From Paracoccus endophyticus (GTDB lineage: Bacteria; Pseudomonadota; Alphaproteobacteria; Rhodobacterales; Rhodobacteraceae), in NCBI RefSeq assembly GCF_003286075.1, contig NZ_QLUV01000001.1, positions 620,001-684,000 on the forward strand: a stretch of DNA of 64,000 nt, written 5' to 3'. Positions 28,499-39,663 of this stretch are shown here, piece by piece. Position numbers and translations under genes: made by a program. Numbering within the stretch: the first letter of the stretch is position 1; each line of letters opens with the position of its first letter. The notes beneath the pieces are model-generated. The model was not told the DNA's origin, searched no databases, and worked only from the letters and a program-made list of their open reading frames with translations.

Positions 28499-30082
28499 GT
28501 GGGCCTGACGGCCGCCACCGGCGATGCGGCGCGACCGGCCACGGCCGCGCCGCCCGCCATCGAGCTGCGGGGCATCAGCAAGGCGTTCGGCCCCGTGCAG
28601 GCCAACCGCGACATCGCGCTGGCGGTGCGGCGCGGCACGATCCACGGCATCGTGGGCGAGAACGGCGCGGGGAAATCCACGCTGATGTCGATCCTTTACG
28701 GGTTCTACCGGCCCGACGCGGGGCAGATCCTGATCGACGGGCGCGAGGTGGCGATCCGCGACAGCCAGGCCGCGATCCGGGCGGGCATCGGCATGGTGTT
28801 CCAGCACTTCAAGCTGGTGCCGAACTTCACCGTGCTGGAGAACGTGATCCTGGGGGCCGAGGATGGGGCGCTGCTGGCCCCTTCGCTGGGCCGCGCGCGG
28901 CGCGAACTGCGGCAGCTGGCGGCGGACTATCAGCTCGAGGTCGATCCCGACGCCGTGGTCGAGGACCTGTCCGTCGGCCACCAGCAGCGGGTCGAGATCC
29001 TCAAGGCGCTGTATCGGCGCGCCGACATCCTGATCCTGGACGAGCCGACCGGCGTGCTGACCCCGCCCGAGGCCGACCATCTGTTCCGCATCCTGCGCGG
29101 CCTGCGCGACCAGGGCGCGACCGTGATCCTGATCACCCACAAGCTGCGCGAGATCATGCAGATCACCGACGCCGTCAGCGTGATGCGGCGGGGCGAGATG
29201 GTGGCGACCGTGCCGACCGCCGACACCACCCCCGAGGCGCTGGCCGAGCTGATGGTCGGGCGCAAGGTGCTGCTGCGGGTGGACAAGGCCCCCGCCGCCC
29301 CCGGCGCGCCCGTGATGGAGCTGGCGGGCCTGCGGATGGTGGACGCGGACGGCGTCGAGCGGCTGCGCGGCATCGACCTGACCGTGCGCGCGGGCGAGAT
29401 CCTGGGCATCGCGGGCGTCAGCGGCAACGGGCAGAGCCAGCTTCTGCAGATCCTGGGCGGCTATCCCGAACCCGGCGCGCAGGTCACGGGGCGGGCGACG
29501 CTGAAGGGCGCGGCGCTGCCGCTGGCGGGCGCGGATGCGCGCCAGCGCCGCCGGGTGGGCATCGGCAACATCCCCGAGGACCGGCAGGCCGAGGGGCTGG
29601 TGATGGATTTCGCCGCGTGGGAGAACATGGTCTTCGGCCATCACCGCGACCCCGAATACCAGGCGGGCGCGATGATGGACAACGACGCGATCCGCCAGCG
29701 CACCGCGCGGCTGATGCAGCGCTTCGACGTGCGCCCGCCGCTGTCGGACCTTGCCGCCAGGAATTTTTCGGGCGGCAACCAGCAGAAGATCGTCTGCGCG
29801 CGCGAGATCGAGGAAGGCCCCGCCCTGCTGCTGGTCGGCCAGCCGACCCGCGGCGTGGACATCGGCGCGATCGAGTTCATCCACCGCCGCCTGGTCGAGA
29901 TGCGCGACGCGGGCGCCGCGATCCTGCTGGTGTCGGTCGAGCTGGACGAGATCCTGGCCCTGTCCGATCGCATCGCCGTCATGTTCGACGGCCGCATCAT
30001 GGGCGAGCGGCTGCCCGGCGCCACGACGGCGGGCGAGCTGGGGCTGATGATGGCCGGCGTCGGCGAAGGGCGCGCGCGATGA
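28499..30082 (+). CDS. Nucleoside ABC transporter, double ATP-binding subunit
   Basis: A 527-residue fusion of two ABC domains. The first has Walker A GENGAGKST (about residue 58), signature LSVGHQQRVEIL and Walker B ILILDEPTG. The second has a degenerate Walker A (GVSGNGQSQ), a full signature NFSGGNQQKIV, and GQPTRGVD where the catalytic glutamate is glutamine. This asymmetry is usual in the NupA/YufO group. The GTG start is the only suitable one. It lies 22 bases after the BMP gene and overlaps the permease by 4. Confidence 0.9.
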   Translation: MGLTAATGDAARPATAAPPAIELRGISKAFGPVQANRDIALAVRRGTIHGIVGENGAGKSTLMSILYGFYRPDAGQILIDGREVAIRDSQAAIRAGIGMVFQHFKLVPNFTVLENVILGAEDGALLAPSLGRARRELRQLAADYQLEVDPDAVVEDLSVGHQQRVEILKALYRRADILILDEPTGVLTPPEADHLFRILRGLRDQGATVILITHKLREIMQITDAVSVMRRGEMVATVPTADTTPEALAELMVGRKVLLRVDKAPAAPGAPVMELAGLRMVDADGVERLRGIDLTVRAGEILGIAGVSGNGQSQLLQILGGYPEPGAQVTGRATLKGAALPLAGADARQRRRVGIGNIPEDRQAEGLVMDFAAWENMVFGHHRDPEYQAGAMMDNDAIRQRTARLMQRFDVRPPLSDLAARNFSGGNQQKIVCAREIEEGPALLLVGQPTRGVDIGAIEFIHRRLVEMRDAGAAILLVSVELDEILALSDRIAVMFDGRIMGERLPGATTAGELGLMMAGVGEGRAR

Positions 30083-31167
30083 CCCGCCTGCCGCGCTGGG
30101 CCGATCTGGTGCTGACCCCGCTGATCTCTCTGGTGCTGGCGTTCGGCCTGTCGGCGCTGGTGATCCTGGCCATCGGGGAAAGCCCGTGGCTGGCGTTGAA
30201 GACCATGGTCACGGGGGCGCTGGGGTCGTCCTATGGCTGGGGCTACACGCTGTATTACGCCACCAACTTCGTCTTCACCGGGCTGGCGGTGGCGGTCGCC
30301 TATCACGCCGGGCTGTTCAACATCGGGGGCGAGGGGCAGGCCGCGATGGGGGGCCTGGGGGTCGCGCTGGTGTGCCTGGCGCTGCCCTGGCCGCACTGGG
30401 CGCTGGCGCTGCCCGCCGCGATGCTGGGGGGCGCGGCCTTTGGCGCGCTGTGGGCGCTGATCCCCGCCTGGCTGCAGGCGAAACGCGGCAGCCACATCGT
30501 CATCACCACGATCATGTTCAACTTCATCGCCGCGGCGGCGCTGAACTATCTGCTGGCCAACGTCCTGCGCCCGACCGGCAGCATGGACCCCGCGACCGCG
30601 CGGTTCCCCGAGGGAACGGCGCTGCCGCGCCTGACCGACATGGCCGCCGCGCTGGGCCTGGACTGGGGCAAGGCCACGCCCGCGAACGTGTCGTTCCTGG
30701 TGGCGCTGGCGGCCTGCGGGCTGGTGTGGCTGCTGATCTGGCGCACGCGGCTGGGCTATGAGATCCGCGCCTTCGGCAAGTCGGAACGCGCGGCCCGCTA
30801 TGCCGGCATCTCGCCCGCGCGCATCACCGTGGTCGCCATGCTGATCTCGGGCGGGCTGGCGGGGCTGATGGCGATCAACAATGTCATGGGCGAGGCGGGG
30901 CGGCTGGTGCTGAACAGCGTCGAGGGCGCGGGCTTCATCGGCATCGCCGTCGCGCTGATGGGGCGCAACCATCCGCTGGGCATCCTGCTGGCGGCGCTGC
31001 TGTTCGGGTTCCTCTATCAGGGCGGGGGCGAGCTGGCGCTGTTCACCCAGATCCCGCGCGAGCTGATCGTCGTGATCCAGGCGCTGGTGATCCTGTTCAC
31101 CGGGGCGCTGGACAACATGGTGCGGATGCTGATCGCGCCGCTGTTCGCCCGGCGGGGGGGCGCGTGA
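30079..31167 (+). CDS. Nucleoside ABC transporter permease 1
   Basis: A 362-residue inner-membrane protein of the branched-chain/ribose permease type with about 8-10 helices. It shows GLFNIGGEGQAAMGG near residue 77 and RAFGKSERAARYAGIS in the cytoplasmic loop that contacts the ATPase. It pairs with the next permease to form the channel. Its start overlaps the ATPase stop (ATGA) and its stop overlaps the next start. Confidence 0.92.
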   Translation: MTRLPRWADLVLTPLISLVLAFGLSALVILAIGESPWLALKTMVTGALGSSYGWGYTLYYATNFVFTGLAVAVAYHAGLFNIGGEGQAAMGGLGVALVCLALPWPHWALALPAAMLGGAAFGALWALIPAWLQAKRGSHIVITTIMFNFIAAAALNYLLANVLRPTGSMDPATARFPEGTALPRLTDMAAALGLDWGKATPANVSFLVALAACGLVWLLIWRTRLGYEIRAFGKSERAARYAGISPARITVVAMLISGGLAGLMAINNVMGEAGRLVLNSVEGAGFIGIAVALMGRNHPLGILLAALLFGFLYQGGGELALFTQIPRELIVVIQALVILFTGALDNMVRMLIAPLFARRGGA

Positions 31168-32132
31168 TGGATCTGGCGACGCTCCTCCAGATCCTCGACA
31201 GCGCGACGCGGCTGATGGCGCCCCTGCTGCTGGCCTGCCTGGCCGGGCTGTGGTCGGAACGCGCGGGCGTGTTCGACATCGGGCTTGAGGGCAAGATGCT
31301 GATCGCGGCCTTTGCCGCCGCCGCCGTCGCGGCGGTGACGGGCAGCGTCTGGGCGGGACTGGCCGCCGGGATCGGGGCCTCGCTGGCGCTGGCCTGCGTG
31401 CACGCGCTGGCCGCGATCACGTTCCGCGGCAATCAGCTGATTTCCGGCGTGGCGATCAACTTCCTTGCGTCCGGGCTGACGGTCCTGCTGGGGCAAAGCT
31501 GGTTCGGGCTGGGCGGGCGCACGCCCTCGCTGGAGGGGGCGGCGCGGTTCGCGCCCGTGACCCTGCCGGGGGCCGAGGCGCTCCGCGGCGTGCCGGTGAT
31601 CGGCCCGCTCTATGCCGAGGTGCTGTCGGGCCACACGCCGCTGGTCTATCTGGCGCTGGCGCTGGTGCCGGCGACCGGCTGGGTGCTGTATCGCACCCGC
31701 TTTGGCCTGCGCCTGCGCGCGGTGGGGGAAAACCCCGCCTCGGTCGATACCGCGGGCGTGTCGGTCGTGCGGCTGCGCTGGGCGGCGGTGCTGATCGCGG
31801 GCGTGCTGTGCGGTGTGGCCGGGGCCTATCTGGCGACCGGGCTGTCGGCGGGGTTCGTCAAGGAAATGACGGCCGGGCGGGGCTATATCGCGCTGGCGGC
31901 GCTGATCTTTGCCAACTGGCGGCCCTGGCGGGCGCTGGGCGCCACCTTCCTGTTCGGCCTGATGGAGGCGGTGGCCAACCGCTTTCCCAGCCTGGAGCTG
32001 GGACCGATCACCGTGCCCTCGATGGTCATGACGGCGCTGCCCTATATCCTGACGGTCATCATCCTGGCGGGCTTCATCGGCCGCGCCACACCCCCCCGCG
32101 CCGGAGGCGAACCCTATGTCAAGGAGCGCTGA
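31167..32132 (+). CDS. Nucleoside ABC transporter permease 2
   Basis: A 321-residue permease with WSERAGVFDIGLEGKML near the N-terminus and RAVGENPASVDTAGVS in the coupling loop, the second half of the heterodimeric channel. An in-frame GTG at 31164 is an alternative start. It overlaps the phosphorylase gene by 17 bases. Confidence 0.92.
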   Translation: MDLATLLQILDSATRLMAPLLLACLAGLWSERAGVFDIGLEGKMLIAAFAAAAVAAVTGSVWAGLAAGIGASLALACVHALAAITFRGNQLISGVAINFLASGLTVLLGQSWFGLGGRTPSLEGAARFAPVTLPGAEALRGVPVIGPLYAEVLSGHTPLVYLALALVPATGWVLYRTRFGLRLRAVGENPASVDTAGVSVVRLRWAAVLIAGVLCGVAGAYLATGLSAGFVKEMTAGRGYIALAALIFANWRPWRALGATFLFGLMEAVANRFPSLELGPITVPSMVMTALPYILTVIILAGFIGRATPPRAGGEPYVKER

Positions 32133-32913
32133 ACTTGCCCGCCTGATCCGCGACCGCGCGGGGGCGGCGCCCCCGGACTGCGCGCTGGTCCTGGGGTCCG
32201 GGCTGGGCCATCTGGGGTCCATGGTGCGGGGCGTGGCGATCCCCTATGCCGACCTGGACGGGTTCCCCCACGCGGGCGTGTCGGGCCATGTGCCGCAGCT
32301 GTTCATCGGCACGCTGGAAGGGCGGCGCGTCGCGGTCCTGGGCGGGCGGGCGCATTACTATGAAACCGGGCGCGCCGACGCGATGCGCCTGCCGCTGGAG
32401 GTCCTGGCGGAACTCGGCTGCGAGCGGCTGGTCCTGACCAACGCCGCCGGATCGCTGCGCGACGATCTGCCGCCCGGATCGCTGATGCTGCTGTCCGACC
32501 ACATCGCGTTCGCCGGCGCCAACCCCCTGATCGGAGAGGCGACCGACGCCCGGTTCGTCCCCATGACCGACGCCCACGACCCCGCCCTGCGCGCCGCCTT
32601 GCGCGAGGCCGCGGCCGCCGAGGGCGTCGATCTGCCCGAGGGCGTCTATTGCTGGTTCTCGGGCCCGTCGTTCGAGACGCCGGCCGAGATCCGCGCCGCG
32701 CGCGTTCTGGGCGCGGATGCCGTGGGCATGTCCACGGTGCCCGAGATCATCCTGGCGCGGTTCATGGGCCTGCGCTGCGCGGCGGTGTCGGTCATCACCA
32801 ACATGGGCGCGGGCCTGTCGGCCGAACGCATCAGCCACGACCACACCAAGGCGATGGCGCCCGTGGGCGCGCGCAAGCTGGAACAGGTGCTGCGCCGGTT
32901 CCTGCGCGACTGA
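32116..32913 (+). CDS. Purine nucleoside phosphorylase
   Basis: A 265-residue enzyme of the trimeric PNP family that splits purine ribonucleosides with phosphate. Diagnostic segments are LVLGSGLGHLG, GGRAHYYETG, LTNAAGSLRDDLPPGSLML and GPSFETPAEIRA. The start is set by GGAGG before the ATG at 32116, inside the permease 2 gene. Fusion to the import operon implies that imported nucleosides are broken to base and ribose-1-phosphate in the cytoplasm. It could be named deoD or punA; I leave the symbol open. Confidence 0.92.
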   Translation: MSRSAELARLIRDRAGAAPPDCALVLGSGLGHLGSMVRGVAIPYADLDGFPHAGVSGHVPQLFIGTLEGRRVAVLGGRAHYYETGRADAMRLPLEVLAELGCERLVLTNAAGSLRDDLPPGSLMLLSDHIAFAGANPLIGEATDARFVPMTDAHDPALRAALREAAAAEGVDLPEGVYCWFSGPSFETPAEIRAARVLGADAVGMSTVPEIILARFMGLRCAAVSVITNMGAGLSAERISHDHTKAMAPVGARKLEQVLRRFLRD

Positions 32914-32919
32914 CGCCGC

Positions 32920-32940
32920 GCGGCGCGGCCGCCGCCTTTT
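32920..32940 (+). terminator. Rho-independent terminator of the nucleoside operon
   Basis: A perfect 6-base stem GCGGCG/CGCCGC with a CGGC tetraloop is followed by CTTTT, 7 bases after the PNP stop codon. Confidence 0.65.
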
Positions 32941-33020
32941 GCCCGCCGCAGCGTCCGCGGGCTGGCGCAGCGGCGCTGGCAGGTCGCCGCGCCTGCGCGC
33001 GTGCCCGTCGTGCGATTGCC

Positions 33021-35517
<2,497 letters not shown>

Positions 35518-35598
35518 GCCGCCCCGCGGGCTGTGGCATATGGGTCACGGGTCGGCCGCCTGCGGGGCGCCCCAAGCATCCGTTTGGCGGCCCGGGCG

Positions 35599-35626
35599 TT
35601 GCAGGGGAAAGCCCGCGTCGCTATGT
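35599..35626 (+). promoter_or_regulatory. Candidate promoter of the outer-membrane protein
   Basis: TTGCAG and CTATGT are separated by 16 bases, about 60 bases before the ATG at 35689. Confidence 0.4.
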
Positions 35627-35688
35627 TTGCCGCTGACAAGGCGATGACCGGGTGCAACCCGGCAACCGCCGAGGAACAGGAGCCTGCC

Positions 35689-36384
35689 ATGACCTTCACA
35701 TCCGCATTCGCCGTTGTCGCAGCGATCCTGTCTGCCGGCGCCGTCCATGCGGGCGGATTCACGGCCCCGGCGGTCGAGGTCGAGCCTGTGGCCCCCGTGG
35801 TCGTCACGGCCGAACCCGCCGAGTGGACAGGCGGCTATGCCGGCCTGACCTTGGGCTATGCCTTCGGCGGCGACGACGATGTCGGCGAATTTACGGGCGA
35901 TGGTCTGCTGGGCACCCATGAGCTGTCGGGCGCCAACGCCGGCATTCGCGCTGGTTACCGCTGGCAGCGTAATCGTTGGGTCGTCGGGCCCGAAGTGTCG
36001 TATCAGGCGGGCGACATCAGTGACGAATTCGACCTGCCGCTGGCGCTGGGCGGCGGAACGTTCGACTCGCAGGTTGACAGTCTGTTGGCTGTCAAGGTCA
36101 AGACCGGCTATGCGGTGCGCCCGGACACGTTGGTCTATGGCATCGCCGGTTGGCAGCGAGGCGATTTCACCTATGACTTCGCCGGAGCTGAAACCGAATA
36201 CGACGCCGAGGGCTATGTCCTGGGGCTGGGTGCGGAACGCAAGCTCACCGACCGCATGTCGGTCACTGGTGAATGGGAGTATTCGGACTTCGGCAGTACC
36301 ACTGTCGAACTTGAGCCTGGCGTAACCACCTCTGCGACGCCCAAGTTCAACAACCTCAAGCTGGGCCTGAACTTCAAGTTCTGA
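35689..36384 (+). CDS. Small outer-membrane beta-barrel (Omp25/OmpA-like) protein
   Basis: A 231-residue protein with a signal peptide ending near AVHAGGF. A short Pro/Val linker is followed by alternating hydrophobic strands (GYAGLTLGYAFGG, AGIRAGYRWQ, YVLGLGAERKL) and a terminal strand LKLGLNFKF ending in phenylalanine, the usual signal for barrel insertion by Bam. An eight-stranded porin-like barrel is the best fit. AGGAG lies 6 bases before the ATG. Codon use is visibly less GC-rich than in gyrB. Function (porin, adhesin or structural) is not shown. Confidence 0.75.
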   Translation: MTFTSAFAVVAAILSAGAVHAGGFTAPAVEVEPVAPVVVTAEPAEWTGGYAGLTLGYAFGGDDDVGEFTGDGLLGTHELSGANAGIRAGYRWQRNRWVVGPEVSYQAGDISDEFDLPLALGGGTFDSQVDSLLAVKVKTGYAVRPDTLVYGIAGWQRGDFTYDFAGAETEYDAEGYVLGLGAERKLTDRMSVTGEWEYSDFGSTTVELEPGVTTSATPKFNNLKLGLNFKF

Positions 36385-36405
36385 TCGGCCACGCTGTCCT
36401 GTTCA

Positions 36406-36433
36406 GGGGCCGTCCTTTGGGGCGGCCCTTTCT
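36406..36433 (+). terminator. Rho-independent terminator after the outer-membrane protein
   Basis: The stem GGGCCGTCC/GGGCGGCCC with a short TTTG loop is followed by TTTCT, 22 bases after the stop codon. Confidence 0.7.
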
Positions 36434-36517
36434 GCATGGGCGGCCGGGTTTGCGCCGGGCGGGCAGGCGAGTGAGGCGCGGCCGTCGGGCGCGGGAACGC
36501 TGACGGGCGTTCGGGGT

Positions 36518-37204
36518 TCAGGGCAGGGGCCGTAGGGGCCGTCCTCTCTGCCGCACGGGGGCGGGCAGGGGCAGCGGCAGGGCCCGGTGGACGCAGGCCA
36601 CCGCGATCCCCCCCGCGACCCAGCGCGACAGCGCGGGATCGGCCGCATCCAGCCCCCCGGTATAGCGGCCGAAGGCGGGCAGGATCAGGTGCTGCGGCCC
36701 GATCAGGGCAGCCCGGCGCCGCGCGCCCGCAAGCCGCACGACCGGGTGATAGTGGCCGCTGATGTCGGGGCCATCGCCCTGCGGTTCGTGGCGCAGGGTG
36801 ATCCCCCCAAGCGCCACGGCGTCCAGCATCCGGCCCGGCAAGGGCGCGGTCGGCGCCGGGTCATGGTTGCCCGCCACCCAGATCCAGTCCCGCGCCCGTG
36901 CCATGCCGTCCAGCGCGCACAGGGCATCGGCATCCAGCGCGCCGGCCGCCGCGTCGTCGTCGAAGCCGTCGCCCAGGCTGATCACCACGGCGGGGTCCAG
37001 GGCGTCCAGCTCGTCCCCCAGGCGGCGCAGCGTTTCGGCGGTCTCATAGGGTGGCAGCAGCGCGCCCCCGCGCCGGGCCATGCGTTCCGACTTGCCCAGG
37101 TGCAGGTCGGCCACGACAAGCCAGCGGCCCGCAGGCCACCACAGCGCACCCGAGCAGCGCATCTGCAAGGACTGTCCCTGCCAGGCAAAGGCAAAGCCCG
37201 TCAT
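36518..37204 (-). CDS. pdeM: Ligase-associated DNA damage response endonuclease PdeM
   Basis: A 228-residue calcineurin-like metallophosphoesterase. It has ADLHLGKSE, SLGDGFDD, GNHDPAP and GHYHPVV, the four metal-binding motifs in order. PdeM is known from a conserved operon with a DEXH helicase, ATP-dependent ligase and MBL-fold exonuclease, and all three precede it here on the same strand. The start overlaps the helicase stop by 4 bases. Confidence 0.9.
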   Translation of the reverse strand: MTGFAFAWQGQSLQMRCSGALWWPAGRWLVVADLHLGKSERMARRGGALLPPYETAETLRRLGDELDALDPAVVISLGDGFDDDAAAGALDADALCALDGMARARDWIWVAGNHDPAPTAPLPGRMLDAVALGGITLRHEPQGDGPDISGHYHPVVRLAGARRRAALIGPQHLILPAFGRYTGGLDAADPALSRWVAGGIAVACVHRALPLPLPAPVRQRGRPLRPLP

Positions 37205-39663
37205 CGGGCCGTGCGCGACCGCGACGGACGCGACCGTTCGGGCAGGGCCGCTGCCGCCGCGGGCGCATCGAAGCCCCCGGGGTCGTCGGTCAGCTGCAAT
37301 CCTGCGGCCTGCATCATCGCCTCTGCCTCCTGCTCGGCCAGCCGCATCCGGCCCTGCCCCTCGATCCTGACGCGCCCCATTTCCAGCATCAGGGGTGCGG
37401 CCAGGGGGGATACGCGGTCCAGTCGCCGGTGGTCAAGGACGGGGGACCGGTCCAGCATCTCGTCGATGCGGCCGAAATCGACCAGTCCGCGGCCCGCCTC
37501 GGCCGCGGTGATCCGCAGCAGCAGGTGGTCGGGGTCGTGGCGGCGCAGCGTGTCATAGAGGATGTCGGTCGAAAACGTCGCCTGCTTGCCGCTGCGCCGC
37601 CCGCCCGGCATGTTGCGGTGGATCAGGCCCGAGATGATGGCCACGTTCTTGAACGTGCGTTTCATCACCGCGTTGTCGGCCAGCCAGTCCCCCAGCCCCG
37701 CCCGCAGGCTGTCGCGGTCCAGCAGCGGACCAAGGTCCGTGACCGGGTCCAGCGACCAGACCAGCAGCGCATAGTCGGTCGAGGAAAACCCCAGCGGTCC
37801 CAGTCCCGCCGCCTCCATCGCGCGCGTCAGCAGCAGGCCCAGCGTCTGCATCGCATTGTGCCCGGCAAAGCCATAGACGGCCAGGTGCCAGCGGCCCATG
37901 TGCGGGAAGGTTTCCGCCAGCAGCGTGCCGGGCCGGGGCACGGCCGAGACCTCGGCCTGCAGCGCCAGCCAGTCGCGGGTGGGCTGGGGCAGGACCTCCC
38001 ACCGCGCGGGGTCGCCGATCAGGGCCAGCACGCGGTGGCTGAGTTCCGCGGACATGGGCATGCGGACGCCCGAGAAGACGGCGATCTTCGGCTCCTTGCG
38101 GGGGCTGGGGCTGACCTCGACCACCAGTTCGCGCAGGGCTTCATAGCGGACGATCTGGCCGCCGGTCAGGAAGGTGTCGCCGGGCACGAGGCTGGCGGCA
38201 AAGGATTCCTCGACCTCGCCCAGCAGCCCGCCGCCGCGCTTCCAGCGGACCTTGGTCATCTCGGCCTCGACGATGGTGCCGACATTCATCCGCAGGTCGC
38301 GGGCGGCGCGGGGGTCGCGCAACCCCCACAACCCGCCCCGCTGCATCAGCCGCTGCCAACGGTCATAGGCGCGCAGGGCATAGCCGCCGGTGGCGGTAAA
38401 GTTCAGGCAGTCGTCGAAATCGGCCCGCGACAGGCCGCAGTAGGGACCGGCCGTGCGGACCTCGGCATAGAGCGCGTCGGCCTCGAACGGTCCCGCGCAG
38501 GCGGTCAGCAGGATGTGCTGACACAGGACATCCAGCGGCCCCGGGCCGCGCGCGTCGCCGTCCAGGTCGCGCGCGCGCACGGCCTCCAGCGCGGCGATGC
38601 ACTCGATCACCTCGAAGCGGTTGGCGGGGACCATCCGCGCGCGGGATGGCGCGTTGTAGCGGTGGTTCGCTCGCCCGATCCGCTGGACCAGCCGCTTGAC
38701 GTTCTTGGGCGCGCCGACCTGGATCACCAGGTCCACGTCGCCCCAGTCGATCCCCAGGTCGAGCGACCCCGTCGCCACCACCCCCCGCAACTCGCCCGCG
38801 GCCATCGCGGCCTCGACCCGGGCGCGGGCCTCGCGGGCAAGGCTGCCGTGATGCAGGCCGATGGGCAGGTTCGTGTCATTCTCGGCCCACAGCGCCTGGA
38901 AGAACAGCTCGGCCTGGGCGCGGGTGTTGATGAAGATGATCGTGGTGCCCGCCTCGGCCACGGCCTTGAGCACGTCGCGCACGGCATAGCGCCCGCCCGC
39001 GCCGGCCCAGGGCGGGGGCCGGCTGGTCAGCAGCATGGCGATGTCGGGATCGGGCCCGGGGTCGGCATGGACGACCCGAGCGCCCCCCATGAAATCCGCC
39101 AGCGCCTGCGGGTCCTCGACCGTCGCCGACAGGCCGGTGGCGATGAGGCCCGGTGACAGGCTGCGCAGCCGCGCCAGTCCCAGCATCAACTGGTCGCCGC
39201 GCTTGGATTCCGCCAGCGCGTGCAGCTCGTCCAGCACGACCCGGCGCAGGCTGCCGAAGATCTTCGGCGCCTCGGGATAGGACAGCATCAGCGCCAGGCT
39301 TTCGGGCGTCGTCAGCAGGATCTGCGGCGGGTCGGTGCGCTGGCGCTGGCGGGCGCTGGTCTTGGTGTCGCCGGTGCGGTCCTCGACCCGGATGGGCAGG
39401 TTCAGGTCGGCCACCGGCCGCGCCAGGTTGCGGCTTATGTCCGCCGTCAGCGCCTTCAGCGGCGAGACATAGAGCGTGTGCAGTCCTTTCCAGCCCTCGG
39501 CCAGTTCCACCAGCGAGGGCAGGAACCCGGCCAGCGTCTTGCCGCCCCCCGTGGGCGCGATCAGCAGGCTGTCGCCCCCCGCCCCCAGCAGCGCCAGCTG
39601 ATGCGGATGCGGGGTCCAGCCCTGTCGCGCGAACCAGTCGGCGAAGGCGGGCGGCAGGCTCAT
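37201..39663 (-). CDS. Ligase-associated DNA damage response DEXH-box helicase (Lhr-like)
   Basis: An 820-residue helicase with Walker A APTGGGKT near residue 36, DEXH box VLDELHAL, SATVEDPQ and the C-terminal RIGRANHRYN motif VI, followed by a winged-helix and Lhr-type C-terminal region. It would unwind nucleic acid during repair with the partner ligase and nucleases. The start codon overlaps the ligase stop, and its ribosome site (AAGGAAG) lies inside a REP-like repeat. The last about 30 residues are Arg/Ser/Pro-rich and variable. Confidence 0.93.
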   Translation of the reverse strand: MSLPPAFADWFARQGWTPHPHQLALLGAGGDSLLIAPTGGGKTLAGFLPSLVELAEGWKGLHTLYVSPLKALTADISRNLARPVADLNLPIRVEDRTGDTKTSARQRQRTDPPQILLTTPESLALMLSYPEAPKIFGSLRRVVLDELHALAESKRGDQLMLGLARLRSLSPGLIATGLSATVEDPQALADFMGGARVVHADPGPDPDIAMLLTSRPPPWAGAGGRYAVRDVLKAVAEAGTTIIFINTRAQAELFFQALWAENDTNLPIGLHHGSLAREARARVEAAMAAGELRGVVATGSLDLGIDWGDVDLVIQVGAPKNVKRLVQRIGRANHRYNAPSRARMVPANRFEVIECIAALEAVRARDLDGDARGPGPLDVLCQHILLTACAGPFEADALYAEVRTAGPYCGLSRADFDDCLNFTATGGYALRAYDRWQRLMQRGGLWGLRDPRAARDLRMNVGTIVEAEMTKVRWKRGGGLLGEVEESFAASLVPGDTFLTGGQIVRYEALRELVVEVSPSPRKEPKIAVFSGVRMPMSAELSHRVLALIGDPARWEVLPQPTRDWLALQAEVSAVPRPGTLLAETFPHMGRWHLAVYGFAGHNAMQTLGLLLTRAMEAAGLGPLGFSSTDYALLVWSLDPVTDLGPLLDRDSLRAGLGDWLADNAVMKRTFKNVAIISGLIHRNMPGGRRSGKQATFSTDILYDTLRRHDPDHLLLRITAAEAGRGLVDFGRIDEMLDRSPVLDHRRLDRVSPLAAPLMLEMGRVRIEGQGRMRLAEQEAEAMMQAAGLQLTDDPGGFDAPAAAAALPERSRPSRSRTAR

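Noticed and set aside
35518-35570. GCCCCGC/GCGGGGC pair after gyrB as terminator
   Set aside because: The loop is over 30 bases and there is no T-run.
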